In this document: positions 37,031 through 46,722 of the stretch, piece by piece
How the letters are laid out: each line of letters opens with the position of its first letter
Numbering within the stretch: position 1 is the first letter of the stretch
NCBI GenBank assembly: GCA_948794795.1
Contig: CAQGLR010000007.1
Coordinates: 45,517 to 109,516, forward strand
Length of the DNA: 64,000 nt
Reading direction: 5' to 3'
Source: an uncultured Lachnospiraceae bacterium
Lineage (GTDB): Bacteria > Bacillota > Clostridia > Lachnospirales > Lachnospiraceae
The notes under the pieces: model-generated
The model's database searches: none
What the model saw: only the letters and a program-made list of their open reading frames with translations
What the model was told of the DNA's origin: nothing
Made by a program: the position numbers and the translations under genes

Positions 37031-38122
37031 ATGGCAACAAAAATAAAGGTACAGCGTCTGCCAGCAGAGCAGATGTTCCAAAAGGAGATTAATGCATTAA
37101 TAGCAGCAGAAAAGGACCCTGTCCCAACAGGGTGGAAGATGTCACCAAGGTCTGTGCTTACATATATTACTGGAGGAAAGGCAGGAAAAACAATAATTAC
37201 ACCTAAATATATTGGTAACAGACGCCTTGTAGAGATAGCTATTGCAACACTTGTAACTGACCGTGCATTATTGCTAATTGGGGAACCAGGGACTGCTAAA
37301 TCCTGGTTATCAGAACATTTGTCTGCAGCAATTAATGGGGATTCTACAAAGGTAATACAAGGAACAGCAGGAACTACAGAAGAACAGATACGTTATTCAT
37401 GGAATTATGCTATGCTGGTTTCACAGGGACCTTCACCAGAAGCTATGTTAAAAAGCCCAGTATATAATGCAATGGAAACAGGGACTATTGCAAGGATTGA
37501 GGAGATATCAAGATGTGCTTCTGAGGTACAGGATGCACTTATTTCTATATTATCAGAAAAAAGGATTGCTGTACCTGAACTTGGGTTTGAAGTTCCAGCT
37601 AAAAAGGGGTTTTCAGTAATTGCAACTGCTAATACAAGGGATAAGGGTGTCAATGAAATGTCTGCTGCGTTGAAACGCCGTTTTAATATTGTTGTGCTTC
37701 CAGCACCTGCAGACCTGGAATCAGAGATGGATATTGTAAAGACACGTGTAGAACAGCTTTCAGAAAACCTGGATTTAAATTCAGAACTGCCAGAACAGGA
37801 AGTAGTTGAGAAGGTTTGTACAATTTTCCGTGAATTGCGTATGGGCGAAACCCTGGATGGCAAACAGAAGTTAAAAACTACTACAGGGGTTTTGTCTACA
37901 GCAGAGGCTATTTCTTTGCTGGCAAACAGCATGGCACTTGCAGGCAGTTTTGGAAATGGTGTAATTACAGATTATGACCTGGCGGCTGGATTACAAGGAG
38001 CTATAGTTAAAGATGAGGAGAAAGACAGTCTTGCCTGGAAAGAGTATCTGGAAAATATCCTTAAGAAAAGAGGTTTAAAGTGGGCTGGCCTTTATAAAGA
38101 ATGTAAGGAGCTGAATGAATAA
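37031..38122 (+). CDS. MoxR-type AAA+ ATPase (operon gene 3)
   Basis: A 363-aa AAA+ ATPase. Walker A is LLIGEPGTAKSWLS (84-91 core), Walker B ARIEEISRCASEVQDAL, sensor 1 VIATANTRDKG, and the arginine finger in ALKRRFN. MoxR ATPases act with VWA proteins as chaperones that activate or metallate partners (MoxR, NorQ, CoxD, RavA with ViaA). The VWA partner is two genes downstream. The stop overlaps the next start by one base. Confidence 0.92.
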   Translation: MATKIKVQRLPAEQMFQKEINALIAAEKDPVPTGWKMSPRSVLTYITGGKAGKTIITPKYIGNRRLVEIAIATLVTDRALLLIGEPGTAKSWLSEHLSAAINGDSTKVIQGTAGTTEEQIRYSWNYAMLVSQGPSPEAMLKSPVYNAMETGTIARIEEISRCASEVQDALISILSEKRIAVPELGFEVPAKKGFSVIATANTRDKGVNEMSAALKRRFNIVVLPAPADLESEMDIVKTRVEQLSENLDLNSELPEQEVVEKVCTIFRELRMGETLDGKQKLKTTTGVLSTAEAISLLANSMALAGSFGNGVITDYDLAAGLQGAIVKDEEKDSLAWKEYLENILKKRGLKWAGLYKECKELNE

Positions 38123-40404
38123 TGGATGATATGCTTCAAGTACATAATGCAGACAAGCCGGTTATATTTGGTATCCGCCATCTGTCGCCAGCAGGGGCAT
38201 GGCATTTAAGAGGGCTTCTGGATAAAATTATGCCAGAGCTGGTTCTTGTAGAAGGTCCTTCTGATTTTTCAGAGGAGATTGTGTGCCTGCCAGATAAGAA
38301 TACTAAACCTCCTGTTGCAATTATGGCATATACATCTGAACCTCCTGTACGTACTATATTGTATCCATTTGCCAGATATTCGCCTGAATACCAGGCAGTT
38401 TTATGGGCATATGAGAACCATAAGGAATGCCGTTTTATTGATTTGCCATCTGGCATATTCCTGGCACTTTCTGGCTGTGAAGGCAGTGATGAAGATACAG
38501 GTGAAGAAAAATGGGCTGTATATGATAAGCTGTCAGGGCTGTCTGGTGATGGTTCACATGAAACATTCTGGGAACGTACACTGGAACATTCCAGTGATTT
38601 TGCTGGATATTGGAAAGGTGCAGAGGTATTTGGGAAAAACCTGCGTGCACTTACAGCAGGCCAGGACAGCAGCTATGCAGAAACGGTTGTACGTGAAGCT
38701 TATATGAAGCGGCAGATAAAAGAAGCACTGGATTTGGGCATCCCTCCAGAAAAGATTGTGGTGGTAACAGGTGCATACCATGTGGAAGGCCTGGAAAATG
38801 GCACACCACCATTAAGTGATGAAGAATTAAAAGAACTTCCCTGTGTTGAAACCCAGAAGACACTTATGCCATATTCTTATTACCGTCTGTCATCCAGGTC
38901 TGGTTATGGTGCTGGAAATAAAGCACCTGCATATTATGAACTTTTATGGGAGGGTTTCCAGAGAGGTGAAGCAAGCTATGCGGCACGCAGCTATTTGTCA
39001 AGGCTTGCAGCATGGCAGCGTAAGAATGGAAATATTGTTTCTTCTGCGGAAGTAATTGAAGCAACCAGGCTTTCATTTGCACTTGCAGGGCTTAGAGGGT
39101 ATAAACTGCCAGCATTAAGGGATTTAAGGGATGCAGCTGTTACCTGTATGGGACATGGGAAGCTTGGGGAAATTGCAATGGCTGTTGCTGATACAGAGAT
39201 TGGTACAACAATAGGTTTTCTTCCACAGGGGACAAGCCGTACTTCTATACAAAATGATTTCTACCGCCAGCTGGATGAACTGAATTTAAAGCGTTATTTT
39301 TCTGTAACAGCAGATGACCTGCGTCTGGACCTTAGGGAGAAGCTGGGTGTAAAATCGCAGAAAGCAGCATTTATGGACCTGGAGCGTTCATTCTTCTTGC
39401 ACAGGCTGAGAGTATTAGGTATTTCTTTTGTGAGTTTTAACCCAGGGCACCAGGACAGGGCAACCTGGGCTGAAAACTGGGTTTTACGCTGGACACCAGA
39501 GGCGGAGATTGAAATTGTAGAAGCACAGTTAAAGGGTGATACAGTGCTTCTTGCCGCTGCTTTCCAGATGAAGGAAGAAGCAGAGAATGGTGGAAGTATT
39601 GCAAGTGTTGCAAAGATTATTGAACAGTCATTTTTATGTGGTATGCCAGAAACTGCCAGTTATGCTACTTCTATATTGCAAAAGATTGCTGTAGATGCTG
39701 CATCTGTTGAAGAAATCGCAGAAACAGCAAGACAGTTGTCGCTTGTTATCCAGTATGGAAGTATCAGGAAGATTTCAAGTGAGCCACTTGTTCCAATATT
39801 AAACCAGCTTTTCCTGCGTGCGTGCCTGCTTCTGCCAGGGTGTTGTATTTGTGATGATAATGCTTCACATGGGCTTGTACAGAGTATTGGTATATTAAAT
39901 GAAACGGCAGTCTGCCATGAATTTCTTCCATCGGAACGCTGGGTAAATGTAATGAAAGAAATTGCAGACAGGGATGACCTGAATACAAAGGTTTCTGGTT
40001 ATGCTGCTGCAGTATTGCTTGAGAGAGGGGAACTTAGTAATGAAGAGCTGGAACTAAAAGTGGAAAGGCGTCTTTCAAAAGGAGTTCCAGCAGACCTGGG
40101 AGCTGGCTGGTTTGAAGGGTTTTCAATGAAGAACCGCTATGCATTAATTACCCGTACCAGTCTTTGGAAAAGCCTGGACAAATACCTGGATACCCTGGAT
40201 GATGAGGAATTTAAGAGGGCATTGCTTTTTCTCCGCCGTGCTTTTGCAGATTTTACTTCTGCTGATAAAGATGCTATTGCAGAAAATTTAGGGGAAATCT
40301 GGCATCTGGATACACAGGAGATACCTGTGGAAGAAGAAGGGCTTTCACAAGAGAGCCAGGTGATGTTAGATGAACTGGATGATTTTGACTTTGGAGATAT
40401 TTGA
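38122..40404 (+). CDS. DUF5682 family protein (operon gene 4)
   Basis: A 760-aa protein that begins VIFGIRHLSPAGAWHLRGLL, continues LVLVEGPSDFSEEI, and has VVVTGAYHVEGLEN near residue 215, the pattern of DUF5682. The order of a GxxH motif, a (V)EGP and a G-x-H-x-x-GL motif recalls the TraB/ChaN/TIKI metal-dependent hydrolase group; that link is my inference. The C-terminal half looks helical-repeat-like. It overlaps the MoxR and VWA genes, so all are made together. Confidence 0.85.
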   Translation: MDDMLQVHNADKPVIFGIRHLSPAGAWHLRGLLDKIMPELVLVEGPSDFSEEIVCLPDKNTKPPVAIMAYTSEPPVRTILYPFARYSPEYQAVLWAYENHKECRFIDLPSGIFLALSGCEGSDEDTGEEKWAVYDKLSGLSGDGSHETFWERTLEHSSDFAGYWKGAEVFGKNLRALTAGQDSSYAETVVREAYMKRQIKEALDLGIPPEKIVVVTGAYHVEGLENGTPPLSDEELKELPCVETQKTLMPYSYYRLSSRSGYGAGNKAPAYYELLWEGFQRGEASYAARSYLSRLAAWQRKNGNIVSSAEVIEATRLSFALAGLRGYKLPALRDLRDAAVTCMGHGKLGEIAMAVADTEIGTTIGFLPQGTSRTSIQNDFYRQLDELNLKRYFSVTADDLRLDLREKLGVKSQKAAFMDLERSFFLHRLRVLGISFVSFNPGHQDRATWAENWVLRWTPEAEIEIVEAQLKGDTVLLAAAFQMKEEAENGGSIASVAKIIEQSFLCGMPETASYATSILQKIAVDAASVEEIAETARQLSLVIQYGSIRKISSEPLVPILNQLFLRACLLLPGCCICDDNASHGLVQSIGILNETAVCHEFLPSERWVNVMKEIADRDDLNTKVSGYAAAVLLERGELSNEELELKVERRLSKGVPADLGAGWFEGFSMKNRYALITRTSLWKSLDKYLDTLDDEEFKRALLFLRRAFADFTSADKDAIAENLGEIWHLDTQEIPVEEEGLSQESQVMLDELDDFDFGDI

Positions 40405-41609
40405 AAGGTATGGTGCAGACAATGGAGGAAACAGGACGCATTAAGCGCTGGCGTTTGATACTTGGTGTGGAAAGTGAAGAACGTTTTACATCTATGAATG
40501 GAAATGAAAAACCTGGCCTGTCAGAAGAGCAGCTTATGATGGACCAGGCACTTGCAGCAATTTATAACCGTAGTGAAGCTGGAGGTTTTGGACAGGGAAG
40601 GGGTGCAGGGAATGGTCCGTCAAACCCTAAGATTTCAAAGTGGCTTGGGGATGTACGTACATTATTTGAAAAAGACCTGGTTACAGTAATACAGTCTGAT
40701 GCTATAGAGCGCTGCGGGCTGCGCCAGCTTATATTTGAACCAGAACTTCTGGAGAACCTGGAACCAGATATAGGGCTGGCTTCAACTCTTCTTATGCTTA
40801 AAGACCAGATTCCAAAACGTTCTAAAGAGAGCGCAAGGGCATTTATTGCGAAAATTGTAGAGGAGATTAATAAGCTGCTGGAAGCGGATATCAGGCGTGC
40901 GGTGACATCTTCTATAAACCGCCGGCTTCATTCGCCTGTACCATCAGCTAGTGCACTGGATTTCCAGCTTACAATACGCAGGAACCTGAAAAATTATAAT
41001 AAAGAACTTGGAACTATTGTACCAGAACGTTTTTATTTCTTTGACAGAACAACTGCAGCAGCATCAAGGCAGTGGACAGTAATCCTTGATGTAGACCAGA
41101 GTGGGTCTATGGGCGAATCTGTAATTTATTCTTCTATTATGAGCTGTATACTTGCAAGTATGGCTTCAATACGTACCCATATTGTGGCGTTTGATACTAA
41201 TATAGTTGATTTAACAGAGAAATGTGATGACCCTGTGGATTTGCTGTTCGGTTTCCAGCTTGGAGGAGGTACTAATATTGACCAGTCTGTTGCATATTGC
41301 CAGAGGTTTGTAGAAAATCCCTCAAAGACTTTGTTCTTTTTAATTACTGACCTGGAAGAGGGCGGGAACAGGGCTTCTTTGATGAACCGGCTTAAAGAAT
41401 TAAAGGAGTCTGGGGTGACGGTTGTGTGTCTTCTTGCTATTGCGGATGGAGGGAAACCTTATTATGATGCACAGATGGCAGAGAAAGTTGCGGGTATTGG
41501 TATTCCGTGCTTTGCATGTAATCCTGGGATGTTGCCGCTGCTTTTGCAGAGGGCATTAAAAGGACAGGACCTTGGGGAGTTCCGCAAAGAATTTGAAAAA
41601 AGAAAATAA
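40401..41609 (+). CDS. VWA-domain protein (operon gene 5)
   Basis: A protein of about 400 aa with a C-terminal von Willebrand A domain: WTVILDVDQSGSMGES supplies the DxSxS metal site (D232, S234, S236), and FLITDLEEGGN and VVCLLAIADGG complete the fold. The N-terminal 200 residues are helical. The start may be TTG 40401, with GGAG five bases upstream and overlapping the DUF5682 stop, or ATG 40410. This is the expected partner of the MoxR ATPase and the last gene of the operon. Confidence 0.9.
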   Translation: MKGMVQTMEETGRIKRWRLILGVESEERFTSMNGNEKPGLSEEQLMMDQALAAIYNRSEAGGFGQGRGAGNGPSNPKISKWLGDVRTLFEKDLVTVIQSDAIERCGLRQLIFEPELLENLEPDIGLASTLLMLKDQIPKRSKESARAFIAKIVEEINKLLEADIRRAVTSSINRRLHSPVPSASALDFQLTIRRNLKNYNKELGTIVPERFYFFDRTTAAASRQWTVILDVDQSGSMGESVIYSSIMSCILASMASIRTHIVAFDTNIVDLTEKCDDPVDLLFGFQLGGGTNIDQSVAYCQRFVENPSKTLFFLITDLEEGGNRASLMNRLKELKESGVTVVCLLAIADGGKPYYDAQMAEKVAGIGIPCFACNPGMLPLLLQRALKGQDLGEFRKEFEKRK

Positions 41610-41664
41610 ATTTTATATTGTACAAAATATAATTTCTAGTTGTCTTATAGAGTGTATCTGGAAG

Positions 41665-41840
41665 TATAACGCAGATTCCATATCCAGGTTAAAACATTTT
41701 CCATCCAGGGGCACGCTTGCGCTGCGTTAGAAACGCAACAGTGCATAGAATCTGGAAATACCAGATTCAAGCACTGGCGTTTCTAAAAGCGCCCCTTTAA
41801 TGGAAATATGTTTTAACCTGGATATTGGAATTGCTGTATA
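41665..41840. repeat. 180-bp palindromic repeat, second family, copy 1
   Basis: TTCCATATCCAGGTTAAAAC pairs with GTTTTAACCTGGATATTGG, and the centre GAATCTGG-AAATA-CCAGATTC is a hairpin. The core (AAGCACTGGCGTTTC, TGCATAGAATCTGG) recurs in reverse orientation at 58453. It sits just after the five-gene operon and may also end its transcript. The rest of the gap 41610-41975 shows no gene. Confidence 0.85.
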
Positions 41841-41975
41841 CTGGCATGTCTGCACACGCCTTAATACATACCTGGAAATTAAAAAGTATACAGAGCTAAT
41901 AAATCTGCAGGTTGTATATTGCTATTGTAAATATATCAAAAAGATAATTTTAGATTTATTAAATGGAGAGGTAAT

Positions 41976-42512
41976 ATGGATATTTATTTAAAGAAAGTTT
42001 CAATAGAATATGCAGAAGACATAGAAACATTCAGGGAAGAAATACTTGTGGTAAATGACAAGGATAGTTTTGCAGGCTGTTTTGGTTTTAGGGAATGTGA
42101 ATCTGTGGAGAAATGGATTAGTGATGTCTATATGTGGGGAAGTGAAGAAACCTGTCCAGATGATATGGTGCCATCAGATTATTATATTGCAATACGCAGG
42201 AATGATAATAGAATTGTAGGGATAATTGATTTAAGACACCAGATTAATACACCTGTTCTCAGTGAATGGGGCGGCCACATGGGTTATTCTGTACGTCCAT
42301 GTGAGCGTAGAAAAGGATATGCAAAAGAAATGTTAAGGCTTAACCTTATAAATGCTAGGAAAATTGGAATAGATAATGTTATGGTTACATGTAATTATGA
42401 TAATTATGCAAGTGAAAGGGCAATACTGGCTAATGGAGGGGTATTAGAAAAAGAGATAAATGTTGATGGTGATATTATAAAAAGATATTGGATTAACCTT
42501 GAATGTAAATGA
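41976..42512 (+). CDS. GNAT family N-acetyltransferase
   Basis: A 178-aa acetyltransferase. The core shows RRNDNRIVGIIDLRHQ, then GHMGYSVRPCERRKGYAKEMLRL, which holds the acetyl-CoA loop (R/Q-x-x-G-x-G/A variant), and NVMVTCNYDNYASERAILANGG. This matches the GNAT subfamily with [N]xxN/AS-x-R-x-I. The substrate is unknown. ATG 41976 has GGAGAGG upstream. It precedes cobD by 40 bases but probably has no role in cobalamin synthesis. Confidence 0.88.
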   Translation: MDIYLKKVSIEYAEDIETFREEILVVNDKDSFAGCFGFRECESVEKWISDVYMWGSEETCPDDMVPSDYYIAIRRNDNRIVGIIDLRHQINTPVLSEWGGHMGYSVRPCERRKGYAKEMLRLNLINARKIGIDNVMVTCNYDNYASERAILANGGVLEKEINVDGDIIKRYWINLECK

Positions 42513-42552
42513 TATTGGTTAGTAAGGCCTGCAGATATGGAGGATTTGTATT

Positions 42553-43629
42553 TTGTTGGATAATAAAACAGTAACAGAGAACGTAGCTTATAAGCATGGC
42601 GGGGACATTTATAATAATAATGTAAAGTATGATTTTTCAGTAAATACCAATCCTCTGGGAATACCAGAAACGGTAAAGATTAAATTAACAGAAAATATAG
42701 ATTTATTTGAGAAGTATCCAGATATGGAATGTAGTAAATTGCGCATGGCAATTTCAGAAAAGGAAAATATTCCTAAAGAAAATATATTATGTGGTAATGG
42801 TGCATCTGAAATATTTAAACTGGTTACAAATGCAATAATGCCAAAGAAAGCATTGGTGACATCACCAGCATTCTCTGGATATAGCCATGCTTTATATGGG
42901 ACTGGTGCAAAGATAGAATATTATTATTTGGAAGAAGAAAAGAATTTTGTGATAGATACCAGCATATTAGATAAGATTCCGTTGGATTGTGATATAATTT
43001 TTTTGTGCAGCCCTTGCAACCCAACAGGAAGAATTATAAGTAAGGAAGTGTTTATGGAGGTGCTGGCATATTGTGAAAAGAATAGTATTTATCTTGTTGC
43101 AGATGAATGTTTTCTGGGGTTTGTGCCAGATTATGAACTGCTTAGCATGAAAAGTGAAATATATAGCAATTACCTTATTGTTGTTAATGCATTTACAAAG
43201 TTGTATGCAATGGCTGGTTTAAGACTTGGATGGTGTATATGTGGGAATAAGGGGCTGCTGGCAAGGATGAAACAGTTACAGACAGAGTGGAGTGTATCTG
43301 TTGCTGCACAGATTGCTGGTGTTAGTGCACTTGAGGATAAAGATTATATTGTACAGACAAGAGAATTAGTTGCACTGGAAAGGAATAGAATGATAAATTA
43401 TTTTGAAACTAAAGGTATAAAGGTATTTCCATCAGATGCAAATTTTTTGCTTATTAAAAGTGAAATTAATTTATATGAAAAGCTTCTTAAAAAACAGATA
43501 TTAATACGTAATTGTAATAATTTTATAGGACTTTCAGATGGATTTTACAGAATAGCAGTCCGGTCCCAGGAAGAAAATAATGTCCTTATAAATATTTTGG
43601 AAATATGCCTGGGAGGACAAGACTGCTAA
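42553..43629 (+). CDS. cobD: Threonine-phosphate decarboxylase
   Basis: A PLP-dependent enzyme that makes (R)-1-amino-2-propanol phosphate for the nucleotide loop of cobalamin. The 358-aa protein opens KHGGDIY and DFSVNTNPLGIPE, has FLCSPCNPTGRII, DECFLGFVPDYE and the PLP lysine in NAFTKLYAMAGLRLGW, all as in CobD of the HisC-like group. The start is read as TTG 42553 with GGAGG nine bases upstream. It is separated from the other cob genes by 20 kb. Confidence 0.88.
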   Translation: MLDNKTVTENVAYKHGGDIYNNNVKYDFSVNTNPLGIPETVKIKLTENIDLFEKYPDMECSKLRMAISEKENIPKENILCGNGASEIFKLVTNAIMPKKALVTSPAFSGYSHALYGTGAKIEYYYLEEEKNFVIDTSILDKIPLDCDIIFLCSPCNPTGRIISKEVFMEVLAYCEKNSIYLVADECFLGFVPDYELLSMKSEIYSNYLIVVNAFTKLYAMAGLRLGWCICGNKGLLARMKQLQTEWSVSVAAQIAGVSALEDKDYIVQTRELVALERNRMINYFETKGIKVFPSDANFLLIKSEINLYEKLLKKQILIRNCNNFIGLSDGFYRIAVRSQEENNVLINILEICLGGQDC

Positions 43630-43693
43630 ATAGTTATAGAAAAATTATACATGCATCTTGTAATTAATAAAATATAAATTTGTGTCTGTTTTT

Positions 43694-44062
43694 TTATTCT
43701 ACAGAATAAAATTTTATTTTAAAGTGTCCTGTAAAACCAGAGTAATCTGCAGATAATTTGTATGTATCTGTGTTTTCTAATGTATAATATGTTACTAATT
43801 TTCTGGCTTTACCTAAATCATATACAACGTTTCCTTTTGAATCAGATAGTCTAATATCTAAGTTTCCACTTTTTATATCTGACTCAAAAGAAAATTTTAT
43901 TTTTTCACCTGTTTTTCCTGGAAATAGAATATTAGAATTATTTGTTGCTGGTTTAGCAGCAGAATAATTTATATTGCCTAATGGTTTTGGACGGGTTAAT
44001 ATCCATACATTAGCTAAAATAGCTATAATAATACTGCTAATTATAATTGTCTTTTTCTTCAT
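43694..44062 (-). CDS. Membrane-anchored hypothetical protein
   Basis: About 122 aa: an N-terminal membrane segment KTIIISSIIIAILANVWIL, then a small extracellular beta-rich domain (IKFSFESDIKSGNLDIRLSD, then YKLSADYSGFTGHFKIKFYS). The C-terminal part resembles small beta-sandwich lipoprotein-like domains, but no lipobox cysteine is present. I choose the inner ATG (MKKKTI), which has AAAGG upstream; six more codons are possible. Function unknown. Confidence 0.7.
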   Translation of the reverse strand: MKKKTIIISSIIIAILANVWILTRPKPLGNINYSAAKPATNNSNILFPGKTGEKIKFSFESDIKSGNLDIRLSDSKGNVVYDLGKARKLVTYYTLENTDTYKLSADYSGFTGHFKIKFYSVE

Positions 44063-44171
44063 AGTTATTTTGCCTTTCATATTAATGATATATTATATTA
44101 CAAGGGAGTAGTAAAAAATATTATATTACTAAGTATACTTCTTATTTAGTTTTATGGCAATATTTTGTTTA

Positions 44172-44438
44172 GTTTGAGTTTCCCCATTTTTTAAATTACC
44201 CAAAGACTATATTACTCTGGCAATTTCCAAATGTTTTACCATAAAGCAGCTGTATGGGGGCGCTGGTGCTTAAATCTGGTATTCAATGCTTATATAGAAA
44301 CTTTTGTTTCTATTAAGCATTTGCGATTTTATGCACCACTGCGTATCCCATCCAAGTGCAAACGTGCTGCTGTTGGTAAACATTTGGAATTGCCAGAGCC
44401 AAGATACTTATGTATTAAAAAAATGGGAAAATTCAAAT
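44172..44438. repeat. 270-bp palindromic intergenic repeat, copy C
   Basis: Ends TTTGAGTTTCCCCATTTTTT and AAAAAAATGGGAAAATTCAAA, inner GGGCGCTGGTGCTTAAATCTGG and TTTTATGCACCACTGCGTAT, centre ATAGAAAC-TTTT-GTTTCTAT. It is closest to copy D at 46779. Confidence 0.88.
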
Positions 44439-44609
44439 TTGTTTAGATGAAAGTTTTAATAACGTAGAATATATATGTGTTGTTTTTAGGGAATTAAAAA
44501 ATAATAATTAAAATTTTCAATTAATGTCTTTTAATGTATGTTGTTTGTGATGGGTGCAGGTGGATATTGGTAAAGAAAGGTATATATTTACGCATAAATG
44601 AGAGGAAAT
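44439..44609. other. AT-rich intergenic stretch
   Basis: No supported feature is visible between the palindrome and the DUF3795 remnant. Confidence 0.4.
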
Positions 44610-44840
44610 ATGAAGTATGGATGTAATGAATGTCTTGGGAAAGTATTCTACATATAAGATAAACAAACATGTGCAATATATGAATGTGCAATAAATAATA
44701 AGGTATTAACACGTTGGGGCATTTGTAGCAATGTACCTTGTAATATCTGGCATGATACAAGAGAGCCAGGCTTTTATGATGAGGAATTTGAAAAGAATAT
44801 TTTAGAGAGTGTGTTTAATTTAAGGAAAAATACAAAATAA
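44610..44840 (+). pseudogene. DUF3795-type cysteine-rich protein remnant
   Basis: ATG 44610, after GAGGAAAT, opens KYGCNECLGKVFYI, then an in-frame TAA, then DKQTCAIYECAINNKVLTRW, ICSNVPCNIWHDTREP and YDEEFEKNILESVFNLRK. The Cys pattern and the ending match DUF3795. The N-terminal third of the family is missing and the stop lies inside, so it is dead. Confidence 0.6.
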
Positions 44841-45344
44841 ACAGTAATTTTATTAAAATAAAAGAATTTTATAATGTAAAAATTTTCTTGAGAATTTACG
44901 AAAAGTTAGTATAATATAAATAAAAATATTTAATAAATATAATAGCATAAAAAACATGTGATTTATTGTCTGTATATAGGAGTTAAAATCCTCGCCTTTA
45001 GGTCAGCCCCATAACTTAAAGTTTAATGGAATTTTTGGATGAGGGTGATGAAAACGAACCACGGCTCAAGACAATAATATGGAAATATCTTGATGGATTG
45101 GTTATTTGGAAACAGGAATCAGAAGTTTATTGTGTACCTGCTTGCTGGCATTGCGGATTGTGGATATCCACTTGACAATTTATTAGAGAGTATAACAAAA
45201 TGGGGCTGTTACATTAAAAACAAGAAATACAAGCTATGATTTTTAGTAAAATAAAATTTTTATATCTTGTATAATGCTTTCTTAATGTGGCAGTCTCATG
45301 TTTTTTAAATATTGGTACAATTGAATTGAAGCGGAGGACAGGGA
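44841..45344. other. Intergenic stretch with possible IS605-type end
   Basis: The segment 44979-45010 (GGAGTTAAAATCCTCGCCTTTAGGTCAGCCCC) recalls the hairpin at the right end of IS200/IS605 elements. No transposase or TnpB frame is nearby. A 48-codon frame at about 45091 (MDWLFGNRNQKF) has no family match. Otherwise nothing is supported. Confidence 0.3.
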
Positions 45345-46556
45345 ATGAGTAAAAAACGTATTAGTATTATGGTTTTGTGTTTAATTTTGTTAGTTGCTTA
45401 TATAGTATATGATAAACAACAGAAAGAGAATTATAATTATAAGATTGTGGATAATTGTTTTTCTGTAAAAGAGGATAATAGCAGTTCCAAACATAGTTTT
45501 CCATGTACAGAGGTGGAAATTATTAGTGATGTAAACAGTTGTATTGCTATTGTACAAAATAATATAGTTTATTATAACTGGGGAAGTGATGATAATTCAG
45601 CTATATTTTATAAATATGATATGGATACAGATAAAACATATAAATTAGGGGAAATCCAGAATGTAAATATTTTTTCTGGAAGGACAGCACAAATTGGTGA
45701 CAGGCTATATTTTTACATAACCAGGCGGATTGGGATGGGTGGTGGTGATTTAGAAGCCTCTTTGTATGAAATGGACATTACTAATAATTCACTGGATTTA
45801 GTAAGTACTGAAATGGTATACCAGACACTGGTATATGTTGATGTTCTGGATAATAATATTATTTCTTATAAAGGGCAGTCTGATGGAGTTGCGGGAACTA
45901 CTTATATTGATTCTGTTAAAGTTGATGGTAATATTCCAGAAGAAAAAGACCCAGATATTATTACAAAGTTTTATTATGATAATTATACTCATTCAGGTGA
46001 GGTGATTTATAATTTTGCGCAATCTAACGGCTTTGTTTATACAATAAATGTTGTAGCAGGGAAAATGGAACGTTTATATATTATTAAAAAATTTGACAGT
46101 AATGGAAAACATTTAACAGATATTAAGTTAGGACAGGATATCCAGGATTTGATTTCTAATGAAATAATAGCACGTTTTGAGGTTATTGGGGATTATGCGT
46201 TTATCCGTAATGCGAGTGGTTTTGGGGTTCTTTGTGATATTTCAGGGGATACGGCCCAGCCTAAACTTATAAGTATGAGTGATTTAGATTTGGCATTTTA
46301 TCCTTTTAGTGAAAAGGACCCACAATATGCTTTGTTTTTTAATAGGGAAACAGGTAAAATATGTTTATTAAATGTTAATGGTGGTTGTATTTCTGAAATA
46401 GATACAGATTATGACCATGTAAAATATATATATATTGATAATGATAGTAATACCGCATTTATAAGGGTTGATAATATAATATCAGTTGATGTTACTAAAT
46501 TGCCAGTTAAAAATACCTATAAAACTGCAAATATGAAAAAGGCTCTTGTGTATTAG
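45345..46556 (+). CDS. Membrane-anchored propeller-like protein (403 aa)
   Basis: An N-terminal membrane anchor (ISIMVLCLILLVAYIVYD, no lipobox) is followed by about 370 extracellular residues with repeating blade-like units such as NIVYYNWGSDDNSAIFYKYDMDT, RLYFYITRRIGMGGGDLEASLYEMDI and GKICLLNVNGGCISEI. This is typical of DUF5050-like or other beta-propeller surface proteins. No catalytic motif is recognised. ATG 45345 has CGGAGGACAGGGA upstream. Confidence 0.75.
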   Translation: MSKKRISIMVLCLILLVAYIVYDKQQKENYNYKIVDNCFSVKEDNSSSKHSFPCTEVEIISDVNSCIAIVQNNIVYYNWGSDDNSAIFYKYDMDTDKTYKLGEIQNVNIFSGRTAQIGDRLYFYITRRIGMGGGDLEASLYEMDITNNSLDLVSTEMVYQTLVYVDVLDNNIISYKGQSDGVAGTTYIDSVKVDGNIPEEKDPDIITKFYYDNYTHSGEVIYNFAQSNGFVYTINVVAGKMERLYIIKKFDSNGKHLTDIKLGQDIQDLISNEIIARFEVIGDYAFIRNASGFGVLCDISGDTAQPKLISMSDLDLAFYPFSEKDPQYALFFNRETGKICLLNVNGGCISEIDTDYDHVKYIYIDNDSNTAFIRVDNIISVDVTKLPVKNTYKTANMKKALVY

Positions 46557-46722
46557 AAAATCATTGTTTTATTTCATAATAACATATTTGGGGCAGTTAT
46601 TGTAATATAATCTTTTAGATAATGTTTTATAAAAGACGTAATATATGGTTTTAGATGGATGGTTGTGGTATAATGCAGCTGCAATATGGTGTTTTATAAA
46701 TAATAATTATACAAAAAAATAT
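46557..46722. other. AT-rich intergenic stretch
   Basis: No gene or clear terminator is visible between the propeller-like gene and the repeat module. Confidence 0.4.

Noticed and set aside
38136..39082. Multiple alternative frames within the DUF5682 gene
   Set aside because: All lie inside one long conserved coding frame with coupled start and stop; they are chance frames.
41665..41840. CRISPR-like repeat at the second palindrome family
   Set aside because: It is a single inverted repeat, not an array of direct repeats with spacers; no cas genes are in the window.
44521..44760. Minus-strand 79-codon frame opposite the DUF3795 remnant
   Set aside because: No ribosome site or family match; it mirrors the remnant's coding on the other strand.
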